A stretch of DNA of 64,000 bases from Actinomadura syzygii (lineage in GTDB: Bacteria > Actinomycetota > Actinomycetes > Streptosporangiales > Streptosporangiaceae), in the NCBI RefSeq assembly GCF_008085905.1, contig NZ_VSFF01000012.1, positions 310,001 to 374,000 of the forward strand. The letters run 5' to 3'. Of this stretch, positions 1 through 7,661 are shown in pieces; the first letter of the stretch is position 1, and each line of letters begins with the position of its first letter. Position numbers and translations under genes: made by a program. The notes under the pieces are model-generated. The model was not told the DNA's origin and did not search any database. It worked only from the letters and a program-made list of their open reading frames with translations.

Positions 1-50
1 CCGACTGGCCGGGCGCCCGTCGGAGTGCCGGAGGGTGCCGCCACGGTGAC

Positions 51-76
51 GTAGTTGCGACTTAGTTGCAACTACT
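51..76 (+). promoter_or_regulatory. Nur-like nickel box upstream of cbiM
   Basis: TTGCGA at 55-60 and TTGCAA at 66-71 are separated by exactly five bases, matching the tTGCaa-N5-ttGCAA box described for the Streptomyces nickel regulator Nur. The same stretch holds an 8-bp inverted repeat (GTAGTTGC at 51-58, GCAACTAC at 68-75) and a near-perfect 11-bp direct repeat (52-62, 63-73). It lies about 55 bases before the cbiM start. It suggests repression by nickel and therefore a nickel substrate for the transporter. The match is seen; the regulator is inferred. Confidence 0.6.
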
Positions 77-128
77 AGGGCGATGCCCTCAAACTGGTCC
101 TATCGAAAACGGGTAGGGGCGGTGAAGC

Positions 129-851
129 ATGCACGTACCGGACGGATTCATCGATGCGCCGGTGTCGGTCGCGACCGGTGCGGTCGCGGTCGTCGGGGTG
201 GGGATCGCGCTGCGCGGCGCCAGGCGGGAGCTGGACGACCGCACGGCGCCGCTCGCCGGGCTGACCGCCGCGTTCGTGTTCGCCGCGCAGATGCTCAACT
301 TCCCGGTCGCGTCCGGGACGAGCGGGCATCTGCTCGGCGGGACGCTCGCCGCGATCCTCGTCGGGCCCTACACGGGCATCCTGTGCGTGTCGGTCGTCCT
401 GCTCATGCAGGCGCTCCTGTTCGCGGACGGCGGCCTCACCGCGCTCGGCGTCAACATCACCACGATGGCGCTGGCCACGGTCATCGTCGGGTACGGGCTG
501 TTCCGGCTGCTGGTGCGCGTGCTGCCGAAGACGCGGGCCGCGGCGGCCGGGGCGTCGTTCGCCGCCGCCGTCGTCTCGGTCCCCGCCGCCGCCGTCATGT
601 TCACGCTGATCTACGCCCTCGGCGGGACGGCGGACGTGTCGATCGGCAAGGTCGCCACCGCGATGATCGGCGTGCACGTGCTGATCGGCATCGGCGAGGC
701 GCTGATCACGGCGGTGACGGTGTCGAGCGTGCTCGCCGTCCGGCCCGACCTCGTGTACGGGGCGCGCGACCTGATCAAGCCGCTGGAGCTGCGCACCGCG
801 GGACGTCCCGCCGGTTCCGCCGACGGGCCGGCCGAGCCGTCCCGGGTCTGA
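129..851 (+). CDS. cbiM: ECF nickel/cobalt transporter substrate-binding membrane subunit CbiM
   Basis: This 240-residue polytopic protein is the substrate-specific S component of an energy-coupling factor importer for Ni2+ or Co2+. The chosen ATG gives the N-terminus Met-His-Val-Pro-Asp-Gly. In CbiM/NikM the free N-terminus and His2 take part in metal binding, which supports this start. Six or so hydrophobic segments follow, with the conserved LNFPV and SGTSGH regions near residues 57-68. It leads a four-gene operon with a PDGLE protein, CbiQ and CbiO. The Nur-like box upstream points to nickel rather than cobalt, but the protein sequence alone does not settle the metal. Confidence 0.9.
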   Translation: MHVPDGFIDAPVSVATGAVAVVGVGIALRGARRELDDRTAPLAGLTAAFVFAAQMLNFPVASGTSGHLLGGTLAAILVGPYTGILCVSVVLLMQALLFADGGLTALGVNITTMALATVIVGYGLFRLLVRVLPKTRAAAAGASFAAAVVSVPAAAVMFTLIYALGGTADVSIGKVATAMIGVHVLIGIGEALITAVTVSSVLAVRPDLVYGARDLIKPLELRTAGRPAGSADGPAEPSRV

Positions 852-864
852 GAGGAGCGTTCCG

Positions 865-1209
865 ATGACCACCAAGAGGTTCTTCGCGGGGTTCCTGATC
901 GTCTCGCTCATCCTCGCCGGGATCGTCAGCTACTACGCCAGCGGCAACCCGGACGGGCTGGAGAAGGTCGCGGCCGACAAGGGCATCTCCGCCAAGGAGA
1001 AGGACCACTCCCTCAAGGACTCGCCGCTCGGCGACTACGGCGTCAAGGGCGTCGACGACGCGCGGCTGTCGGGCGGGCTGTCCGGCGTGATCGGCGTCGG
1101 GGCCGTCCTGCTGGTCGGCGGGGGGCTGTTCTGGGCCGTCCGGCGGCGCGGGGGCGCCGCCGCTCCGGAGCCGGCTAAGGCGTCGGCCGAACCGTCCCGG
1201 AAGGGCTGA
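865..1209 (+). CDS. PDGLE-domain accessory subunit of nickel/cobalt ECF transporter (CbiN-like)
   Basis: This is a 114-residue protein with an N-terminal membrane segment (about 7-25), the diagnostic NPDGLEKVA motif at about 29-37 outside the membrane, and a second membrane segment near residues 72-92 ending in a basic RRRG tail. PDGLE proteins work with CbiM/NikM as the small CbiN-like component needed for metal translocation. A GAGGAG ribosome site precedes the ATG. The stop codon overlaps the ATG of cbiQ, so translation is coupled. Length and topology are normal for the family. Confidence 0.88.
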   Translation: MTTKRFFAGFLIVSLILAGIVSYYASGNPDGLEKVAADKGISAKEKDHSLKDSPLGDYGVKGVDDARLSGGLSGVIGVGAVLLVGGGLFWAVRRRGGAAAPEPAKASAEPSRKG

Positions 1210-1973
1210 TGGGCGCCGGGCACGCGCACCGGCTGTACGTGCCCGGAGACTCGCCGGTGCACCGCCTGCCGCCGCAGTGCAAGATCGTCGCCGTTCTCGC
1301 GTTCGTGCTGCTGGTCGTGGCCACGCCCCGGGAGGGCATCTGGGCGTTCGGCCTGTACGCGGTGCTGCTCGCGGTCGTCGCCGCGACCGCCCGCGTCCCC
1401 TTCCTGACGGTCGCGCGCCGCATCGTGATCGAGGTGCCGTTCGTCGCGTTCGCGTTCCTCATGCCCTTCGTCGCGAACGGCGAGAAGATCGGCGTCCTGG
1501 GGCTGCGGCTCAGCGAGAGCGGGCTGTGGGGCGCCTGGAACATCCTCGCCAAGGGGACGCTCGGCGTCGTCGCGTCGATCCTGCTCGCCGCCACCACCGA
1601 GCCCCGGCTGCTGCTCCTCGGCATCGAGCGGCTGCGGATGCCGCAGCTCATCACGCAGATCGCGACGTTCATGCTGCGCTACGGCGACGTCGTCACCGCC
1701 GAGCTCGGCCGGATGAAGGTCGCGCGGGCGTCCCGCGGCTTCGAGGCCCGCGACGTCCGCGCCACGCGGGTGCTCGCGAAGTCGATCGGCGCGCTGTTCC
1801 TGCGCTCGTACGAGCGGGGCGAGCGCGTCCACCTCGCCATGGTGAGCCGCGGCTACGACGGGCGGATGCCCGTGACGCACGACGTCGGCGCGTCCGCCGT
1901 CCAGTGGACGGCCGCCGCCGCGCTGCCCCTCGCCGCCGCCCTCGTGACGCTGGCTGCTTGGATGGTGCCATGA
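1209..1973 (+). CDS. cbiQ: ECF transporter transmembrane subunit CbiQ
   Basis: This 254-residue protein is the T component of the metal ECF transporter, which couples the CbiO ATPase to CbiM. It starts with a short His-containing N-terminus, has several membrane helices, and carries the Ala-Arg-Gly-type coupling helices near the C-terminus (ARASRGFEARDVR at about 176-188 and MVSRGYDGR at about 211-219) that contact the ATPase. It overlaps the previous gene by one base and the cbiO ATG by four bases, as expected for one operon. Confidence 0.92.
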   Translation: MGAGHAHRLYVPGDSPVHRLPPQCKIVAVLAFVLLVVATPREGIWAFGLYAVLLAVVAATARVPFLTVARRIVIEVPFVAFAFLMPFVANGEKIGVLGLRLSESGLWGAWNILAKGTLGVVASILLAATTEPRLLLLGIERLRMPQLITQIATFMLRYGDVVTAELGRMKVARASRGFEARDVRATRVLAKSIGALFLRSYERGERVHLAMVSRGYDGRMPVTHDVGASAVQWTAAAALPLAAALVTLAAWMVP

Positions 1974-2734
1974 CCGCGCAAGCGCCGCCGTCGCTGGAGG
2001 TGACGGGCCTCGCCTACGCCTATCCCGACGGCACGCAGGCGCTCTACGGCGTCGACCTGACGGTCGGGCGCGGCGAGCGCGTCGCCCTCCTCGGGCCGAA
2101 CGGGGCCGGGAAGACGACGCTCGTCCTGCACCTGAACGGCATCCTGCACGGCGGCCTCGGCGGGGTGCGGGTCGGCGGCCTGCCCGTCGACCCGAAGGAC
2201 AAGAAGGCGCTGCGGGAGATCCGCCGCCGCGTCGGCATCGTCTTCCAGGACCCCGACGACCAGCTCTTCATGCCGACCGTCCGGGAGGACGTCGGGTTCG
2301 GCCCCGCGAACCTCGGCCTGCGCGGCCCCGAGCTGGACCGCCGGGTCCGCGACGCGCTGACCCGCGTCGGCATGCTGGACGTCGCCGACCGCCCGCCGCA
2401 GCACCTGTCGTTCGGGCAGCGCCGCCGCGTCGCCGTCGCGACCGTCCTCGCGATGGAGCCGGAGATCCTCGTGCTGGACGAGCCGTCCTCCAACCTCGAC
2501 CCGGCGAGCCGCCGCGAGCTGGCCGAGATCCTCCTCGGCCTGGACGTGACCGTCCTGATGGTCACGCACGACCTGCCGTACGCGGCCGAGCTGTGCCCGC
2601 GCTCGGTGATCCTGTCCGGCGGCGTCATCGCCGCGGACCGTCCGACCCGGGACCTGCTGACCGACGCCGACCTGCTCGCCGAGCACCGGCTCGAACTGCC
2701 GTTCGGCTTCGACCCGGCGGCCGCCGTCCGCTGA
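1970..2734 (+). CDS. cbiO: ECF transporter ATPase CbiO
   Basis: This 254-residue ABC ATPase powers the metal importer. Walker A GPNGAGKTT lies at about 42-50, the Q-loop in VFQDPDDQLF, the signature is LSFGQRRR, Walker B is ILVLDEP, and the H-loop is MVTHDL. The ATG at 1970 overlaps the cbiQ stop (ATGA). A longer upstream reading frame exists but has no similarity and covers cbiQ. It is the last gene of the nickel/cobalt operon and faces the convergent propeller gene across a short hairpin. Confidence 0.94.
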   Translation: MTAQAPPSLEVTGLAYAYPDGTQALYGVDLTVGRGERVALLGPNGAGKTTLVLHLNGILHGGLGGVRVGGLPVDPKDKKALREIRRRVGIVFQDPDDQLFMPTVREDVGFGPANLGLRGPELDRRVRDALTRVGMLDVADRPPQHLSFGQRRRVAVATVLAMEPEILVLDEPSSNLDPASRRELAEILLGLDVTVLMVTHDLPYAAELCPRSVILSGGVIAADRPTRDLLTDADLLAEHRLELPFGFDPAAAVR

Positions 2735-2758
2735 TCCCGGGGGACGGTCGCGATCAGC
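2730..2758. terminator. Hairpin spanning both convergent stop codons
   Basis: GCTGATC at 2730-2736 pairs with GATCAGC at 2752-2758 around a 15-base GC-rich loop. The stem includes the stop codons of cbiO and of the convergent propeller gene. No long U-tract follows, so its activity as a bidirectional terminator is only likely. Confidence 0.4.
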
Positions 2759-3860
2759 AGACGACCTCCCTGTTCACGACGTCGCCGGTGTCGCGGACGA
2801 CGACCGCGCGGCCGCCCCGCAGATCGAGCCACTGCGTCGCGCCGCCGGTGCTGAGCAGGAGGTAGCGGCCGTCGCCGGTGCGGCAGGAGACGCTGAACGC
2901 CGCCCGCTCCAGCAGCGTGGCGGTGACCGCCCCGGTGGTGGGGGACACCTCCAGGAGCCTGGCGCGGGACGCCTGCTCCGATTCCACGAGCAGGACGCCG
3001 CCCTCGATCCTCAGCCAGAGGTTCTTCACCTCGTCCAGCGGGCCGGGGATGGACACGACGCGCCGGCTCCGGACGCTCAGGTCCCCGGCGGGGGCGCCCG
3101 TGTCCAGCATCCGGATGCCGTCGCCGGCCGGTGTGGAGAACCACGCGAAGGCGAGTCCGCGGCCGTCCGCGCTCAGGGACAGGTACTCGGCGTGCCCCGT
3201 CAGGTCCCAGGCCGTGCGCTGCCCGCTCGCGACGTTCTGCACGTTCACGCGGACGCTCGGACGCTCCGGCCCCCTGCTCGTGTCGACCGTGAACGCCAGC
3301 GTGCCGGCGTCCGCGGAGGCCGTCAGCCGCCCGACCGACCCGCCGGGCAGGTCGCCGCCGGGCAGCGGGGCGAGCACCGCGACGCGGCCCCGGTCGTCGA
3401 TGCGCAGGCGGTACAGGCGGTCCGGTCCCCGCTCGCCGTCGTCGGGGGTGGCCAGCAGGAAGAAGGTCCGGTTGTCGGCGGTGCCCGCCGCCCCCGACCA
3501 GCGCCCCGCACCGCGCGGGGTGGACACCCGCTGGAGCGTGCGCCCGGAGTACGGGTCGACGATCCGGACCTGGTCGTGGACGTCCGGGCCCTCGGAGGGG
3601 GGCAGCGCGAGCAGGTAGCGCGTCGCCGCCGACACCGGGCGCGTGTCCGGAGCTTGATCGTTCTGCCTGGTCACCAGCACGGCCCCCGTCACGACCATGA
3701 CGACCATGAGCACGGCGGCGACCGGCGCCCAGTGGCGGGCCGCGCGGCGGGGGCGGGACGTCCCGGCCTCCGGCGCCGACAGCGGCCTGAGGTCCTCGGG
3801 CCGCACCGTCGCGACGGCGGCGTCGATCGCCCGGCCGAGCCGCTCCTCGATCTCGTTCAC
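2754..3860 (-). CDS. Membrane-anchored beta-propeller protein paired with an ECF sigma factor (possible anti-sigma factor)
   Basis: This 368-residue protein has a short cytoplasmic N-terminus, one membrane helix at about residues 46-63, and an extracytoplasmic region of repeated TolB/WD-like blades (for example the VRIVDPYSGRTL and LSLSADGRGLAFAW patterns). The GTG start overlaps the stop of the sigma factor gene as GTGA, so the two are translationally coupled. That arrangement is typical of a sigma/anti-sigma pair, where the N-terminal part would hold the sigma factor and the outer domain would sense a signal. No classical HxxxCxxC zinc anti-sigma motif is present, so the anti-sigma role is inferred from context. 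Confidence 0.7.
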   Translation of the reverse strand: MNEIEERLGRAIDAAVATVRPEDLRPLSAPEAGTSRPRRAARHWAPVAAVLMVVMVVTGAVLVTRQNDQAPDTRPVSAATRYLLALPPSEGPDVHDQVRIVDPYSGRTLQRVSTPRGAGRWSGAAGTADNRTFFLLATPDDGERGPDRLYRLRIDDRGRVAVLAPLPGGDLPGGSVGRLTASADAGTLAFTVDTSRGPERPSVRVNVQNVASGQRTAWDLTGHAEYLSLSADGRGLAFAWFSTPAGDGIRMLDTGAPAGDLSVRSRRVVSIPGPLDEVKNLWLRIEGGVLLVESEQASRARLLEVSPTTGAVTATLLERAAFSVSCRTGDGRYLLLSTGGATQWLDLRGGRAVVVRDTGDVVNREVVC

Positions 3861-4396
3861 TGTTCCTCCCCCAACCTGGCGGCGAGCGCGGCCAGCGCCC
3901 GCGACGACGTCGACTTCACGGTGCCGCGGGAGATCCCGGCGGCCTCGGCGATCTGGGCCTCGTCCAGGCCGAGGTAGAACCGCAGGACGAGGACCTCGCG
4001 CTGGCGGTCCGGCAGCGCCCGCAGGGCGGCCAGCACCTCGCGGTGCTCCTCGCCGAGCAGCGCGGCGGACTCGGCCGACCAGACGGGCGGCTCGTAGTGG
4101 CGGTGCAGCCGGCCCGCGAGCTTGCGCCGCCGCAGGACGGTGCGGCACTTGTTGATCACGGCCCGGCGCGCGTAGGGCAGCATCCGGTCGTGGTCGCGCA
4201 GCCGCTCCAGCCGGGCGTGCATGGCGGCGAACACGTCCTGGACGACGTCCTCGGCCGTCGGCCGGTCGCCGACGACGAGCAGCGCCAGCCGGACGAGGGA
4301 CACGTGATGGTCCGCGAACAGCGCGGTGAGCATGGCCGCCGGATCGTCCCCACCGCCGGGACCGCCGCCGCGGGCTACCGCTTCTTCTGTTTCCAC
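3857..4396 (-). CDS. ECF RNA polymerase sigma factor, SigE/SigM-like
   Basis: This 179-residue protein has a sigma-70 region 2 (HHVSLVRLALLVVGDRPTAEDVVQDVFAAMHARL, about residues 29-62, with the DVVQDVF core) and region 4 (LPDRQREVLVLRFYLGLDEAQIAEAAGISRG, about 130-160) joined by a short linker, the plan of extracytoplasmic-function sigma factors. The GTG start is uncertain because no clear ribosome site precedes it, and ATG at 4334 is an alternative just before region 2. The gene is cotranscribed with the membrane propeller protein downstream. The 272-base divergent gap to the ATPase gene must hold its promoter. Confidence 0.9.
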   Translation of the reverse strand: METEEAVARGGGPGGGDDPAAMLTALFADHHVSLVRLALLVVGDRPTAEDVVQDVFAAMHARLERLRDHDRMLPYARRAVINKCRTVLRRRKLAGRLHRHYEPPVWSAESAALLGEEHREVLAALRALPDRQREVLVLRFYLGLDEAQIAEAAGISRGTVKSTSSRALAALAARLGEEQ

Positions 4397-4647
4397 GTCT
4401 ATGACACCCGCCAGGCCGTGCCGAGGTTGCTCGCCGTGGCGAATTCGTCCCCGGCCCGCGTCCCGGGCTCGCCCCGGCGTTGGACGCGGCGAGCGGAACC
4501 GGCCTGTTCACAGGGCTCGGGTCGCCTCGCACGGCGTTCGCCGCGGGTGCTCGCGCCGGGTGAATTTTCGGTTCGGGGTTTCCGCTTGCGCGCGGACTCC
4601 CGGCCTTGCCAGACTCGTGACCCCGAAGGAACAACGGTTACGGTTTT

Positions 4648-4660
4648 CATTTCCGAAATG
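4648..4660. promoter_or_regulatory. 13-bp palindrome before the CooC/MinD-like ATPase gene
   Basis: CATTTC at 4648-4653 and GAAATG at 4655-4660 form a perfect inverted repeat around a single C, eight bases before the GTG start of the ATPase gene. It lies in an AT-richer patch of the sigma/ATPase divergent intergenic region. A role as an operator is possible but untested. Confidence 0.3.
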
Positions 4661-4668
4661 GGGCTTTC

Positions 4669-5616
4669 GTGAAGGTTGCGTTCGTGGGCAAGGGCGGCAG
4701 CGGCAAGACCACCCTGTCGTCGCTGTTCGTCCGGCGGCTCGCCGGGCGCGGACTTCCCGTGGTGGCCGTCGACGCCGACATCAACCAGCATCTCGGCGTC
4801 GCGCTCGGCCTGGACGAGGACCGCGCCGCCAAGGTGCCCGCCCTGGGCGACCGGCTCACCGAGATCAAGGAGTACCTGCGCGGCGACAACCCGCGCGTCT
4901 CCGCGGCGTCCACCATGGTCAAGACGACCCCGCCGGGCGCGGGCTCGCGGCTGCTGCGCTTCCGCGGGGACGACCCGATCCACGCGGCGGGCCAGGAGGT
5001 CGACGGCGTCACGCTGCTCGCCACCGGGCCGTTCAACGACGACGACCTCGGCGTCGCCTGCTACCACTCCAAGACGGGCGCGGTCGAGCTGTACCTCAAC
5101 CACCTCGTCGACGGCCCCGGCGAGTACGTCGTCGTCGACATGACCGCGGGCGCCGACACGTTCGCGTCCGGGCTGTTCACGCGGTTCGACCTGATGTTCC
5201 TGGTCGCCGAGCCCACCCGCAAGGGAGTCGGCGTCTACCGGCAGTACACCGAGTACGCCCGCGACTACGACGTCGCCATCCGCGTCGTCGGCAACAAGGT
5301 CCAGACCGAGGACGACGTCGCCTACCTCCGCGACCACGTCGGGGACGACCTGCTGACGTGGGTCGGGCAGTCGGCCGCCGTCCGCGCCGTGGAGCAGGGC
5401 CGGGGCGGCGTCGCCCTGGAGGACACCAACACCGCCGCCCTCGACCGCATGCGCGCCGAGGTGGACGCCCGCGTCAAGGACTGGGACAAGTACCAGCGCC
5501 AGGCCGTCGAGTTCCACGTCAAGAACGCGCGGAGCTGGGCGAACCGCGCGACGGGCGAGAACCTCGAGGCGCAGGTCGATCCGGGGTTCCGGTTTCCGGT
5601 CGCCTACGCGGGGTGA
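4669..5616 (+). CDS. CooC/MinD-like deviant Walker A ATPase
   Basis: This 315-residue protein begins with the deviant P-loop GKGGSGKTT at residues 7-15, followed by VVAVDADINQH at about 32-42, the plan of the MinD/ParA/CooC ATPases. A second hydrophobic strand VVVDMTAGADTF at about 157-168 corresponds to switch II. CooC proteins insert nickel into carbon monoxide dehydrogenase, but the Cys-x-Cys metal site of CooC is not visible here. The nearby nickel transporter makes a metallochaperone role tempting yet unproven. It starts at GTG with no strong ribosome site and stands alone on this strand. Confidence 0.75.
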   Translation: MKVAFVGKGGSGKTTLSSLFVRRLAGRGLPVVAVDADINQHLGVALGLDEDRAAKVPALGDRLTEIKEYLRGDNPRVSAASTMVKTTPPGAGSRLLRFRGDDPIHAAGQEVDGVTLLATGPFNDDDLGVACYHSKTGAVELYLNHLVDGPGEYVVVDMTAGADTFASGLFTRFDLMFLVAEPTRKGVGVYRQYTEYARDYDVAIRVVGNKVQTEDDVAYLRDHVGDDLLTWVGQSAAVRAVEQGRGGVALEDTNTAALDRMRAEVDARVKDWDKYQRQAVEFHVKNARSWANRATGENLEAQVDPGFRFPVAYAG

Positions 5617-5659
5617 CGAACGCCTACCGGCGGCGGGTGATCAGCACTACCCTTCGACC

Positions 5660-6760
5660 ATGACGATGCGCCGGATCCTCATGATGGCGGGCGGCGCCGT
5701 GCTCCCCGTCGCCGTCTTCGCCCTCCTCTTCGACAACCAGTGGGTCGTCGACGCCATCCGGGACAGCGACTTCAGGTACAACGAGGGCATCGGCCCGCTC
5801 GTCTCATGGTCGCACGCGCTGGCTTGGCGGTTCACCCCGGGCGACGGCTCGAAGTGGACGTTCGTCCTCGCCGTCGACTTCACCACCCTGCTGTTCTTCG
5901 TCCTGCTGGCGGCGCTCGTCGCGGCGGCCGCCCGGTTCCTCGACGTGAACCGCGGCCCGCTCGGCGCGCTGATCGTCGGCTGGTGGGCCGCGATCGTCGC
6001 GGCCGGGATCGCCGGGCTCGTGTTCGGCCCCCTGCTGTACTGGACGCTCGACCTCCGGTCCGCGTCGGAGGCGATCTTCTCGTCCATCAGCCAGGGCGTC
6101 TCGTCCGGCTTCGCGTTCGGCTGGATCGCCGGGCTCGGCGCGGTGGGCGGCTTCCTCATGTCCCGGCCGCGGACGCCGGGCGTCCAGCAGCCGTACGGGG
6201 GCGGCGGGCAGGCGTACGGCATGCAGCCGGGAATGCAGCCGGGAACGCAGCTGGGCGTCCAGCAGCCGCAGCAGCCGTACGGCGGGCAGCAGCCGTACGT
6301 CCCGCAGCAGATGCACCAGCAGCCCATGCCGCAGCAGGCGCCGCCTCAGCAGATGCAGCCGCAGCAGCCGATGCCACCGCAGCAGCCGATGCAGCCGCAT
6401 CCGTCGGCGGTGCCGTACGTCCCGCCGCAGGGCCAGGGGCAGCAGCCGCCGTGGGGCGCCGCGCCCGTGCCGCCGCAGCAGCAGCCGGGAGCGCCCGCGC
6501 CGCAGCAGTTCGGGGCGCCGCCCGTCCCGCCGCAGCAGCCCGCCCAGCCCATCGCTCAGCCCGCCCAGCCCGCCGTGCCGTCCGCTCCGCAGGCGCCCGC
6601 GCCGGAGCCCGCGGCGGACGATGAGGAGCCGCCGGAGCCCGAGAACGCGGCCGAGCGCGACGACGCCCCCGCCGACCCGCCCGAGGACACCCCGGAGCGG
6701 GACGACGACGACCTCGACCTCGCCGACCGCACCCGGATCGACCGCCAGCGCGACGAGTAG
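5660..6760 (+). CDS. Membrane protein with Gln/Pro-rich and acidic C-terminal tail
   Basis: This 366-residue protein has about four hydrophobic helices in its first 170 residues (near 5-22, 68-90, 102-125 and 142-165), then a low-complexity tail built of QQP, PQQ and QPM repeats from about 173 to 305, ending in an acidic and basic stretch (EPPEPENAAERDDA onwards). The tail codes for strongly repetitive GCAGCAG-type DNA. No enzyme motif is visible. Similar proteins with such tails are common in actinobacteria and have no assigned role. It follows the ATPase gene by 43 bases and may share its transcript. Confidence 0.75.
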   Translation: MTMRRILMMAGGAVLPVAVFALLFDNQWVVDAIRDSDFRYNEGIGPLVSWSHALAWRFTPGDGSKWTFVLAVDFTTLLFFVLLAALVAAAARFLDVNRGPLGALIVGWWAAIVAAGIAGLVFGPLLYWTLDLRSASEAIFSSISQGVSSGFAFGWIAGLGAVGGFLMSRPRTPGVQQPYGGGGQAYGMQPGMQPGTQLGVQQPQQPYGGQQPYVPQQMHQQPMPQQAPPQQMQPQQPMPPQQPMQPHPSAVPYVPPQGQGQQPPWGAAPVPPQQQPGAPAPQQFGAPPVPPQQPAQPIAQPAQPAVPSAPQAPAPEPAADDEEPPEPENAAERDDAPADPPEDTPERDDDDLDLADRTRIDRQRDE

Positions 6761-6792
6761 GCCGAGGAGCCGTCGGCGCCCGTCAGTCTTCG

Positions 6793-7269
6793 TCAGTCTT
6801 CGTTGGGCAGCGGTGGGAGGTCGCCGGTCCGCTCGTAGTCGGAGAGCATGTCGATCCGGCGGGTGTGCCGCGACTCGCCGGAGTACGCGGTGCCGAGGAA
6901 GAGCTCCAGGAACCGGGTCGCGGTCGCCAGGTCGTGCTGCCGGGCGCCGATGCTGATGACGTTCGCGTCGTTGTGCTCGCGGGCGAGCCGCGCGGTGTCC
7001 TCGTTCCAGACCAGCGCGGCGCGGACGCCCTTCACCTTGTTGGCCGCGATCGCCTCGCCGTTCCCGGAGCCGCCGATCACGACGCCGAACGTGCCGGGCT
7101 CCGCGGCCGTCCGCGCGGCGGCGCGCAGGACGAACGGCGGGTAGTCGTCCACGGCGTCGTACTCGAACGCGCCGCAGTCGACGGCCTCGTGCCCGTTCTC
7201 CTTCAGCCAGGAGACCAGGTGCTCCTTCAGCTCGAAGCCTGCATGGTCGGTTCCCAGAAACACGCGCAT
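6793..7269 (-). CDS. rpiB: Ribose-5-phosphate isomerase B
   Basis: This 158-residue enzyme interconverts ribose 5-phosphate and ribulose 5-phosphate in the pentose phosphate pathway. It shows the RpiB hallmarks GTDHAGFELK at the N-terminus, the phosphate loop GGSGNGEAIAANKV at about 70-83, and NDANVISIGAR. The Glu in GSGNGE replaces the Cys of the E. coli type, as in the mycobacterial enzyme. The ATG at 7269 starts exactly with the family N-terminus MRVFLGTDHAG. It is transcribed alone, tail to tail with the preceding membrane protein. Confidence 0.95.
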   Translation of the reverse strand: MRVFLGTDHAGFELKEHLVSWLKENGHEAVDCGAFEYDAVDDYPPFVLRAAARTAAEPGTFGVVIGGSGNGEAIAANKVKGVRAALVWNEDTARLAREHNDANVISIGARQHDLATATRFLELFLGTAYSGESRHTRRIDMLSDYERTGDLPPLPNED

Positions 7270-7313
7270 GGGCCCGATTGTGGCAGGCTCCGGCGCCCGG
7301 CGGCGCGCCGGGG

Positions 7314-7541
7314 CTAGGACCCGTCCGCGGACGGCTTCCGGGGCGCGCCGCCGCGTTTGCCGAGGCGGCGCCGCTCGTTCTTGGCGGCCTTCGTCCGCCG
7401 TGCGGCTCCCGCCGCCGAGTCCGCGGGCGCGGGCGGCTGCGAAACGGGCTGCGGCGGCCCCTCGCCCTCCGGTCTCGGCCGGGAGACGTCCCGCGCGCGC
7501 ATCGCCGCGTCCACCGTGATCCGCATGCCCGGCTGTCCCAT
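7314..7541 (-). CDS. Small basic hypothetical protein
   Basis: This 75-residue protein starts MGQPGMRITVDAAMRARDVSRP and has a Pro-rich middle and a Lys/Arg-rich C-terminus (RRTKAAKNERRRLGKRG). I recall similar short proteins with this N-terminus in other actinobacteria, none with a known function. The frame keeps strong third-position GC bias and a clean ATG just inside the intergenic region. It lies upstream of rpiB on the same strand, 44 bases away, and divergent from the phosphatase gene. Confidence 0.65.
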   Translation of the reverse strand: MGQPGMRITVDAAMRARDVSRPRPEGEGPPQPVSQPPAPADSAAGAARRTKAAKNERRRLGKRGGAPRKPSADGS

Positions 7542-7661
7542 GTGCCGCTCCCTCGAAGAACGCAGGTAATCAGGATCATAGGAGGCTGGACCGTTGCAAG
7601 GCCCCGCCGGTGCCTCGGATGCGGGCCCCCGGACGTGTTTGGTCGGTACAGTGCCGGAGTA

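Noticed and set aside
1..128. Cobalamin riboswitch before cbiM
   Set aside because: No B12-box-like sequence is visible in the available 128 bases; the only clear signal is the Nur-like repeat. The region left of base 1 cannot be seen.
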